A stretch of DNA of 48,107 nucleotides from NCBI GenBank assembly GCA_021806045.1, contig JAJZDI010000015.1, positions 9,443-57,549 on the forward strand, given 5' to 3'. This document shows, piece by piece, positions 8,113 through 15,036 of the stretch (positions within the stretch are counted from its first letter, which is position 1; every line of letters starts with the position of its first letter). The position numbers and the translations under genes were made by a program. The notes beneath the pieces were generated by a model. It did no database searches, was not told where the DNA came from, and was given only the letters and a program-made list of their open reading frames with translations. The DNA comes from Actinomycetes bacterium. Its GTDB lineage: Bacteria; Actinomycetota; Acidimicrobiia; Acidimicrobiales; RAAP-2.

Positions 8113-11100
8113 TCACGCCCGGCGGAGGGCGACGGTATGGGTGGCGTCCCCGCCCAGATCGAAGGCGTGGTCCCGCACGGCGATGCGGACGGGCGGCGCG
8201 CTGCCGGGCCGGCTGCGCACCGCCACCTCGGTGTGGGTGACGTCAAGCTCGAGGCGGTGCCCCCGGTAGTCGAGGTTGAAGCGGAGGCGGGGCAGCTCGT
8301 CGGGGAGGCGGGGGTTGACGTGGAGGGTGTCGTCCCTGGCGTCGAGGTCGACGAAGCACCGCTGGAGCAGGTCGACCGAGCCGGCCATGGCTCCGAGGTG
8401 GATCCCCTCGCCGGTGGTGCCCCCCTGGGTGTCGTCGATGTCGGAGGCCAGGGCGTCGAGCAGCAGCTGCCAGGCGGCCCCCCGGTCGCTGCGGGCCAGG
8501 ACCCAGGCGTGGACGACCTCGCTGAGGGTGGACCCGTTCGAGGTGCGGGCCAGGTAGTGGCGCACGTGGTCGGGGATGGAGGCCGGGTCGAAGCGGTAGC
8601 CGAGCCGGTGGAGCACGTCCGTGAGCTCGTCGGCCGTCAGCATGAAGAACAGCATGAGGACGTCGGCCTGCTTGGCCACCTGGTAGCGGTTGGGCGTGTC
8701 GCCCTCGGCCTCGAGGATGAGGTCGAGGCGGCCGATGTCGCCGTAGCGGGACCGGTAGGCGTCCCAGTCCAGCTCCTCCAGGTTGTCGTAGCCCTCGAAC
8801 TGGGCGATGCGCCCGCCGCGGTCGAAGGGGACGGCCAGGTGGGTGCCGACGTGCTCCCACGCGGCCAGCTCCCGCGGGCGCAGGTCGAGCCGCTCGAACA
8901 GGCGCCCGCCTCCCCGCCCGGCCACCAGGTCGACCGCCTGCCCGGCCCGCCACAGCGCCCAGGCCGCCATCACGTTCGTGTAGGCGTTGTTGACGAGGCC
9001 GGCGCCCGGCCGGTCCGGCGGCCCGTCGTGGAACTCGTCGGGTCCCATCATCCCCCGGACGTCGTAGCGGTCCCGGCCCGGGTCGTACTCGGCGGCGCTG
9101 GCCCAGAACCGGGCGATCTCGACCAGCAACTCGGCACCGAAGCGGACCATGAAGTCGAGATCGCCCGTCACCTGGTAGTGGCGCCAGACGTTGGCGGCGA
9201 CGGCCAGGCTCACGTGCCGCTGGAGATGGGAATGATCGGCCATCCACCGGCCCGAGCGGGGGTTGAAGAAGCGCGTCGGCGTCTCCTCCCGGCCGCTGGT
9301 GCCGCTCTGCCACGGGAACATCGCCCCCTCGTAGCCGGCCTGGCGTGCCAGCGCCCGTGCCGTCCCCAGGCGGCGGTACCGGTACCGCAGCAGTGCCCTC
9401 GACAGTTCGGGGAACCGGTAGTTGAGGAGGGGCAGGACGAACACCTCGTCCCAGAAGACGTGGCCCCGGTAGGCCTCGCCGTGGAGGCCCCGGGCGGTCA
9501 CGCCGGCATCGAGCTCGGCCGTGTGGGGGGAGACCGACTGGAGGAGGTGCAACAGGTGGAGGTGGACGATGGCCGGGGTGCGTCCGCCGGTGTCCACCCA
9601 CAGGTTCGAACGGGCCCACAGGCGTTCCCAGGCGGCGCGGTGGGCGGCGGCGATGTCGACGAAGGACCCGGCCTCCCGGGCCACCCGGGCGGCCGCCCTC
9701 GAGCACTCGGAGATGGCGATGTCCCTCGAGGTGGCGATGCCGGCCACCTTCTCCACCGTGATCGGCTCGCCCTTCCGGGCCACGACCGAGAGGTGCTGGT
9801 CGACCCGCCCGGTGCGCTGCTCGACCCGTCGGGCGGTCACCTCCCCGTCCGTGACCTGGCATCGGGTGGCCACCGCGATGCGGATGCGGGACTGCACGGT
9901 CTCGGCCACCAGGCCGACGGTCTCGTCGTCGAGCACGTCGGTGTGGTGGACGGCCAGGTGCCGGTGCGCGAGCAGCTGGTAGCTGGCCACCCCGCCGTTG
10001 GCCACGGTGCCGTCGATGCCTGAGCGCACCTCGGCGGCGCCCGACCAGTTCTCCGGCACCAGCGTGGTCACCATGGCGGACAGGTGCGGCTGGTCCATCG
10101 AGGCGAGGCGCCGCTGCGTGACCTCGGTGATCCGCCCGGCCGGGTCGGACACCCGCAGCCGCCGGCCGAGGATGGCGTGGCGGGTGTCGAACGCCTGGTG
10201 CTGGTCGAGGACCGTCCACCCCCTGCCGCCGAACCACTCGCCACCGCCGGCCCGGAACGTCAGCGGCAGCCAGTTGGGCGCGTTCACCAGGTCCTCGTGC
10301 TCGACCGCCCCGCCCTCGATGGTGGTGGACAGGCGGTTGTAGACGCCGGCCAGGTAGGTGCCGGGGTAGTGGACCCCGTCTGCCGACGACTCGGGTGCCG
10401 CCCCCCGGGTGGCGAGGTAGCCGTTCCCCGTCGCGCACAGGGCCTCACGCCGCGCTTCGTCGGCGGGATCGACGCCTTCGAGGAACAGGACCCACCGGTT
10501 GGGCCCGTCCGTCTCCGCCTGGCAGCACGACGACGGGGCGCCGAGGCCGATGCGGGCCAGCCCGCCGACCGTCACGTCGGCCCCGGCCGACGCCAGCCCG
10601 TCCTCCCGCCCGGCACGCTGCACCCCGATCACGATGCCGGCGCCGGCGGCCCGGCCGGCCGCCACACCGCGCGGCGAACGGGTCACCACCGCGGCCCTGC
10701 CGGGCGAGACGACCAGGCGGGCCAGCGCCTCTGACACCAGGTCGGGGGCGGGTGGCAACCGCAACCCGAGGCGTCGGGCCTCGACCCTGTCCACCTGGAC
10801 CTCGAACAGCTCCTCGATGCCGGCGGCGGCGAGGATGGCCGGCTGGTCGGCGCGGTCCGAGACCACCGCGGTGCGGACGCCGGCAGCCCGCAACGACCGC
10901 ACCAGGTCGACCGCCTCGGGCACGGCCGTGAGGCCGGGCCCGCCCGGCGCCGGACGTCCCCGGGCCCGACGGTGGTCCCCGCGGCTCGGGCGGAGGCGCT
11001 GGCGGGTGGCCACGCCGACCCCGGTCAGCACGCCGAGGGAGAAGACGGCCGCCGCCGTGCGCGACGGATCGATCTCGATGCCGGGCCCGTCCCCGGCGTC

Positions 11101-11136
11101 GGTCGCCGTCACCGCACCGCCCTCTGGCCCGGCCAC
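8113..11136 (-). CDS. GH65 glycoside phosphorylase/hydrolase with degenerate N-terminal HAD domain
   Basis: 1007 residues. Residues about 25-215 resemble a beta-phosphoglucomutase/HAD domain, and about 235 to the end is a family GH65 enzyme (trehalose/maltose/kojibiose phosphorylase group). The general acid is expected to be E701 in GPDEFHDG. A Gly-rich GGTTGEGIHLGAMAGS near residue 900 fits the phosphate or sugar loop of GH65 phosphorylases. The HAD domain has lost the catalytic DxD: where FDLDGVLT is expected it reads FSLGVLTG (32-39), so it cannot form the phospho-aspartate. The intact GH65 part suggests disaccharide phosphorolysis in the cytoplasm; the exact sugar cannot be told. The neighbouring FBP aldolase/phosphatase on the same strand fits carbohydrate metabolism. 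The start could lie a few codons inward. Confidence 0.85.
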   Translation of the reverse strand: MAGPEGGAVTATDAGDGPGIEIDPSRTAAAVFSLGVLTGVGVATRQRLRPSRGDHRRARGRPAPGGPGLTAVPEAVDLVRSLRAAGVRTAVVSDRADQPAILAAAGIEELFEVQVDRVEARRLGLRLPPAPDLVSEALARLVVSPGRAAVVTRSPRGVAAGRAAGAGIVIGVQRAGREDGLASAGADVTVGGLARIGLGAPSSCCQAETDGPNRWVLFLEGVDPADEARREALCATGNGYLATRGAAPESSADGVHYPGTYLAGVYNRLSTTIEGGAVEHEDLVNAPNWLPLTFRAGGGEWFGGRGWTVLDQHQAFDTRHAILGRRLRVSDPAGRITEVTQRRLASMDQPHLSAMVTTLVPENWSGAAEVRSGIDGTVANGGVASYQLLAHRHLAVHHTDVLDDETVGLVAETVQSRIRIAVATRCQVTDGEVTARRVEQRTGRVDQHLSVVARKGEPITVEKVAGIATSRDIAISECSRAAARVAREAGSFVDIAAAHRAAWERLWARSNLWVDTGGRTPAIVHLHLLHLLQSVSPHTAELDAGVTARGLHGEAYRGHVFWDEVFVLPLLNYRFPELSRALLRYRYRRLGTARALARQAGYEGAMFPWQSGTSGREETPTRFFNPRSGRWMADHSHLQRHVSLAVAANVWRHYQVTGDLDFMVRFGAELLVEIARFWASAAEYDPGRDRYDVRGMMGPDEFHDGPPDRPGAGLVNNAYTNVMAAWALWRAGQAVDLVAGRGGGRLFERLDLRPRELAAWEHVGTHLAVPFDRGGRIAQFEGYDNLEELDWDAYRSRYGDIGRLDLILEAEGDTPNRYQVAKQADVLMLFFMLTADELTDVLHRLGYRFDPASIPDHVRHYLARTSNGSTLSEVVHAWVLARSDRGAAWQLLLDALASDIDDTQGGTTGEGIHLGAMAGSVDLLQRCFVDLDARDDTLHVNPRLPDELPRLRFNLDYRGHRLELDVTHTEVAVRSRPGSAPPVRIAVRDHAFDLGGDATHTVALRRA

Positions 11137-11149
11137 CGCGTCCCGCCGG

Positions 11150-12301
11150 TCAGCCGGCCCCTGCGGTCGCCGGTGCCGGGAGGGGTGCCGGCACCGTTGC
11201 TGGAGCTTCCGGACCGAAGGGCTCCCACCGGTCGGTGAGGCGGGCTGCCACCGCGGGCATCGTGGTGTACTCCATGTCGTCGAGCGGCAGACGGTGGGGC
11301 TCGAACGGGCCGTGGGCCCGGAAGTAGTCCATGACCTCGTTGGCCCGGGCCCGGGCCCGGTCGAACGACGGATCGGCGAACATGTCGCGGGGCATGCCGA
11401 GCTGTCCGTCGTGGACCTGGTAGCCGAGGCAGACGACCCGGGGCGGTCCGTCGAACCGGGTGGGGTGGGCGTCGGCCGCGGCGACCGGCATCATCGGCGC
11501 GTGGTGGGAGCCGCGCATGGCGCCGGCCACCGCGTAGGGGAACGAGAACGGCTCGAGGGCCTCGCCGACGGCCGGCAGGCCCGACTGGCAGCGCACGGCC
11601 ATGACCGGGTCGTCCTTGCCCACGTAGCGCCCGGCGATGAGGGACAGCCGCTGGGTGCTGGTGGCGGCGGCCGTCTCGCCGAGGGTCTTGGAGACGACGC
11701 GGTGGACCACGTAGCGGGCGGGCGCACCGATGAAGAGCAACAGGTCGTAGAGCTCAGATGGCAGGTCGAGCACCAGGCGCCGCTCCTCGAAGAGGTCGTA
11801 GACCTCGAAGAGGAAGCCGTCGTGCATGTGGGGGTCGATGATGAGGCCGGGGGTGTTGAAGGGGTCGGCGAACATCTTGTAGAGCGGGAGGTTCCACGCC
11901 CCAGGCTCGGTCTTGTCGGCCAGGAACACGAGCACCGGCTCGGAGGGCCGTTCGGTGAGGTCCAGCTCCGCGTACCCCGGCCCCATGCCCCGAAGGTTGC
12001 CGGAGAACGCGTCGGAGAGGAGGTCCTGGCCGGCACCGTAGAGGCCGAGGTCCCGGGCCACCCCGGTCGTCTGCTGGAAGACGTCCCAGGCGAAGCGGTG
12101 GACCGCCTCCGTGTCGCAACCGCGTTCGTGGGTCATGACGAGGGCCAGGTCGTCGCCGCAGCTGGCCACCTGGCCGTCGACCAACAGGTCGCCCCGGGCG
12201 CTGTCGACGGCCCGCTGGGCCACCTCGGTCATCCGGGGGTGCACGGACGAGTGCCCGACCCAGCCCCCGGTGTCGGCCTTGATGATGCTGAGGGTCAGCA
12301 T
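11150..12301 (-). CDS. Bifunctional fructose-1,6-bisphosphate aldolase/phosphatase (archaeal type, class V FBPase)
   Basis: 383 residues. This enzyme family joins DHAP and glyceraldehyde-3-phosphate and then dephosphorylates the product to fructose-6-phosphate, driving gluconeogenesis one way. Family features seen: the N-terminus MLTLSIIKADTGGWVGHSS, CGDDL, GRYVGKDDPVMA with the expected Schiff-base lysine K229 and partner Y226, and PFEPHRLPLDDMEYTTMP near the end. The offset from the archaeal reference (Y229/K232) is three residues. Start ATG 12301 was chosen over one 18 bases upstream because AAGGAGG lies six bases before it, and because the N-terminal segment is part of the metal site. The C-terminus has an extra Pro/Ala tail of about 20 residues. 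Confidence 0.9.
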   Translation of the reverse strand: MLTLSIIKADTGGWVGHSSVHPRMTEVAQRAVDSARGDLLVDGQVASCGDDLALVMTHERGCDTEAVHRFAWDVFQQTTGVARDLGLYGAGQDLLSDAFSGNLRGMGPGYAELDLTERPSEPVLVFLADKTEPGAWNLPLYKMFADPFNTPGLIIDPHMHDGFLFEVYDLFEERRLVLDLPSELYDLLLFIGAPARYVVHRVVSKTLGETAAATSTQRLSLIAGRYVGKDDPVMAVRCQSGLPAVGEALEPFSFPYAVAGAMRGSHHAPMMPVAAADAHPTRFDGPPRVVCLGYQVHDGQLGMPRDMFADPSFDRARARANEVMDYFRAHGPFEPHRLPLDDMEYTTMPAVAARLTDRWEPFGPEAPATVPAPLPAPATAGAG

Positions 12302-12406
12302 GGGAACCTCCTTCGCCACCGCTACGACAACGAGACCACGGCCGGATGCCGGGGAGGTAGGGCCGATCGGCCCCCACCTGGTCGCGGCATGCCTGCAGGG
12401 AGGTGG

Positions 12407-13261
12407 TCAGGCCTTCTCCCACAGCTCGCGCAGCTCGGTGGGGAGCACGGCGGCCACGTCGGCCTCTTCGTCGGGCACGAGCGAGCGGAGCTCGCCGATC
12501 ACCTCCCGGGTGATGGAGACGGCGGCCTCGGGCGGCATCGCCTCGGTGGTGGCGGTGATCCTGCCCACCAGCTGGGCGACGGTGCGGGCCGGCGCCAGGT
12601 GGTGCAGGCGGTGCGGCGGCGTGAAGAGCACCCGGACGTCGTCGGGGAGGTGGGCGGCCACCTGGCCCCGCTCCCCGTCGGGGATGCGCTCGGCAACCGC
12701 GGCGAGGACGCCCCGGACGACGGCGGGTGCGGCATCGTCGCTGACCCCGGCGGCGTGGGCGGCCGCCACCAGCCGCCGGAACGCGTCGGACGGCTCACGT
12801 GCCGCCCGACCGGCCGACGGCCGGGTCTCTCCCCGCGTGAACCCGACGTGCAGGTACGACTCGACGCCGCGCACCCCCGAGATGGCCGCCACCGCGCTCT
12901 CGATCTCGTCGATGTCGGACGGTGCGCCCACCTCGCCGTGCAGGAGGACCACATGGTCCTCGGCCATCACGTGGATGCGGGGAAGGTCGAGCCGCTTCTC
13001 CAGCGGGCCGAGGGTGGAGCGGACCCGGTCGGCGAGGAGGATTCCCGAGGCCTCGGGATCGGGCTGCCGTCCCCGCAGGCGGTAGCTCACGCCCTGGAGG
13101 CGCCCGCCCGCGTAGCGGAGGCGGTGTGCGGCCTCGTCGAGCTGGTGGCGGGCGACCCGGTACGCCTTCGTGCCCGGCCGGAACAGCACGATCCCGCCGA
13201 TTGCCGCCAGCCCACCCGTGGCGGCCAGGCCCTCTGCCGCTCGTCTCGTCCGTACGTGCAT
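12407..13261 (-). CDS. BON-domain and DUF2267 protein
   Basis: 284 residues. After a short hydrophobic N-terminal segment (residues 10-28, possible membrane anchor), residues about 75-145 look like a BON domain (DRVRSTLGPLEKRLDLPRIHV, VVLLHGEVGA). Residues about 155-284 look like DUF2267 (AFRRLVAAAHAAGVSDDAAPAVVRGVLAAVAERI). BON domains bind membranes or periplasmic partners; DUF2267 is of unknown function and often occurs in stress-related gene sets. The ATG has a textbook AAGGAGG upstream. It could be co-transcribed with the aldolase/phosphatase gene (105-base gap). Confidence 0.8.
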   Translation of the reverse strand: MHVRTRRAAEGLAATGGLAAIGGIVLFRPGTKAYRVARHQLDEAAHRLRYAGGRLQGVSYRLRGRQPDPEASGILLADRVRSTLGPLEKRLDLPRIHVMAEDHVVLLHGEVGAPSDIDEIESAVAAISGVRGVESYLHVGFTRGETRPSAGRAAREPSDAFRRLVAAAHAAGVSDDAAPAVVRGVLAAVAERIPDGERGQVAAHLPDDVRVLFTPPHRLHHLAPARTVAQLVGRITATTEAMPPEAAVSITREVIGELRSLVPDEEADVAAVLPTELRELWEKA

Positions 13262-13580
13262 GGCTGCCTCCTTGCATCCGGCCGGCGACCCTGCCGTCGC
13301 CGGCGACCGGGCCCGGCGCCCGGCGCGGATCGCCCCTCGTCAGCCACGATCGCCCCTCGGGCCGGTGGCGGCCAGGGCCGATGGTCACGCCCGCCGTTCG
13401 GGGGACGCCCGCTGGCGCCTGGCTCGGGCCGGGGGCCGGACCCGGATCCGGCCGCGGGCGCCCCAATCCCGGCCGCGGCCGCGGGCCGCATCCGAACCCG
13501 GACCGGGGGGAGGCGATCAGGTGCGCTGGTGACCTTCGGCCGTGGCGCGCCGAGCCGGGCGGGCCCAAGGTGGATGTGAG
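13262..13580. other. GC-rich intergenic stretch without a recognised gene
   Basis: Between the divergent BON-DUF2267 gene and the TPP riboswitch. It contains runs of CCGG/GGCC-rich, weakly repetitive sequence around 13425-13510 (GGCCGCGG, CCGGACC). The promoter of the riboswitch transcript should lie near its 3' end. Open frames here have unlikely composition. Confidence 0.5.
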
Positions 13581-13689
13581 GCCACGAGATGCGAGAGGGA
13601 GCCCACCAGGGCTGAGAGGCCGGTTCCGCCGCCGGCGACCCCAATCACCTGAACCGGGCAATACCGGCGTAGGGAGAACGTCTCGTGGC
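13581..13689 (+). ncRNA. TPP riboswitch (THI element)
   Basis: The conserved core is present in order: GGGCTGAGAGG (about 13609-13619), GCGACCCC (13635-13642), ACCTGAACCGGGCAATACCG (13647-13666), and then GGCGTAGGGAG. The closing stem P1 pairs GCCACGAGATG (13581-13591) with CGTCTCGTGGC (13679-13689), 11 base pairs with one wobble. TPP binding normally shuts off thiamine synthesis or uptake genes. Downstream sits a small stem CCCG-TTCG-CGGG (13690-13701), then GGAGG and the ATG at 13713, so translational control is possible. Confidence 0.93.
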
Positions 13690-13712
13690 CCCGTTCGCGG
13701 GCGGAGGCAGCC

Positions 13713-13943
13713 ATGACCCTGGGTGACCGGTGTGACGAGATCGTGCGGCTCATCGACGAGGCGCTGGTCGAGCCGGGCGGTCCGCCCGGTCGTGCGACCT
13801 CGCCACTGACCGTCGGCCGTGCGTACTCGCCGTCCTCCCCACTCCCTGGCCGCGATGACGCGCTGCTCACCCCGTACCGGTGGCCGGTCCCGGACGGTCG
13901 ATGGCGCGCCCAGGGGCCCGGCCCTGCCAACCGTGCCGGCTGA
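13713..13943 (+). CDS. Unrecognised 76-residue protein under the TPP riboswitch
   Basis: It begins MTLGDRCDEIVRLIDEALVE, an acidic amphipathic helix with good codon usage, and continues with a Pro/Gly/Arg-rich tail of low conservation value. GGAGG lies five bases before the ATG, directly after the TPP riboswitch. No thiamine gene motif is visible in any frame. It may be a true small thiamine-regulated protein, the remnant of a truncated gene, or a leader peptide for the aldo/keto reductase 87 bases downstream. The function is not known. Confidence 0.5.
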   Translation: MTLGDRCDEIVRLIDEALVEPGGPPGRATSPLTVGRAYSPSSPLPGRDDALLTPYRWPVPDGRWRAQGPGPANRAG

Positions 13944-14030
13944 CGTCTCGGCGGCGCCGCGATCCCCCTAGTCTCGGCCCGTCACTCCGCCACGCCGGTG
14001 GCGGCGCCGGATCACTGGGAGGATCACCGC

Positions 14031-14984
14031 ATGCGCACCGTTCGACTCGGGGACCTGACCGTCTCGGCCCAGGGGCTGGGCTGCATGGGGATGAGCGAGT
14101 GGTACGGGCCGGCCGACTGGGACGAGTCCGTCGCCACCATCCACCGGGCACTGGAGTTGGGGGTGACCCTGCTCGACACGGCCGACGTCTACGGCCAGGG
14201 GCACAACGAGGTGCTGGTGGGCCGGGCCATCGCCGGGCACCGGGACCAGGTGGTGCTGGCCACCAAGTTCGGCATCGACCGGACGATGGGCGACGGTCAC
14301 CGGGTGCTGCGGGGCGAGGCCGCCTACGTCAAGCGGGCGTGCGACGCGTCGCTGCTGCGGCTGGGCGTCGACGTCATCGACCTCTACTACCTGCACCGCC
14401 CACCCCAGACGGCGGAGATCGAGGAGACCGTCGGGGCCATGGCCGAGCTGGTGGCGGCGGGCAAGGTACGCGCCCTCGGCCTGTCGGAGGTCGACGGCGA
14501 CCTCCTCCGCCGCGCCCATGCCGTCCACCCCATCACCGCCGTCCAGAGCGAGTACTCGCTGTGGTGCCGCGACCCGGAGTCGACCGTCGTCGACGCCATG
14601 CGTGAGCTGGGTGTGGGGCTGGTGCCCTACTCGCCGCTCGGCCGGGGGTTCCTGACGGGAACGGTGAACGCGTCGACCTTCGGGCCGAAGGACTTCCGCC
14701 GCTACAGCCCGCGCTTCTCCGGCGATGCGCTCGATGCCAACCAGGCCATCGCCGAGGCCGTGCGCTCGGTGGCCGAGGCCAAGGGGGTGGCGCCGGCCCA
14801 GGTGGCGCTGGCGTGGGTCTACGCCCAGGAGGAGCGCCTCGGGGTCCCCGTCGCGCCCATTCCCGGCACCAAGCGGGTGGCGTGGCTGGAGCAGAACGTG
14901 GCCGCGCTGGACGTCGAGCTCACAGCCGAGGACCTGGCCGTGCTCGACCCGCTGGCCGACCGGGTGGTCGGCGCCCGCTACTGA
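14031..14984 (+). CDS. Aldo/keto reductase
   Basis: 317 residues, a TIM-barrel NADPH-dependent oxidoreductase of the group with the [11 protein letters not shown]-terminus. The catalytic tetrad is visible: D49 and Y54 (LLDTADVYG), K79 (ATKFGI) and H122 (YYLHRP). The cofactor end has [13 protein letters not shown]. The ATG at 14031 has GGAGGA seven bases upstream. An upstream GTG (13998) would place that Shine-Dalgarno inside the gene and is less likely. It follows the riboswitch and the small ORF on the same strand, so it may be thiamine-regulated by read-through; some members of this group reduce pyridoxal, but no substrate can be assigned here. Confidence 0.9.
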   Translation: MRTVRLGDLTVSAQGLGCMGMSEWYGPADWDESVATIHRALELGVTLLDTADVYGQGHNEVLVGRAIAGHRDQVVLATKFGIDRTMGDGHRVLRGEAAYVKRACDASLLRLGVDVIDLYYLHRPPQTAEIEETVGAMAELVAAGKVRALGLSEVDGDLLRRAHAVHPITAVQSEYSLWCRDPESTVVDAMRELGVGLVPYSPLGRGFLTGTVNASTFGPKDFRRYSPRFSGDALDANQAIAEAVRSVAEAKGVAPAQVALAWVYAQEERLGVPVAPIPGTKRVAWLEQNVAALDVELTAEDLAVLDPLADRVVGARY

Positions 14985-15036
14985 TCGGCCATCGGAGATC
15001 GATCGTCGAGCTGATCGTGTGAGCGCCGCCCGTCGG

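Noticed and set aside
8137-13579. Long plus-strand open frames opposite GH65, FBP aldolase/phosphatase and BON genes
   Set aside because: They are antisense shadows; the minus-strand genes carry clear catalytic motifs and ribosome-binding sites.
13262-13580. Open frames in the GC-rich gap before the riboswitch
   Set aside because: Composition is low-complexity Gly/Pro/Arg with no ribosome site, and the frames run through the riboswitch.
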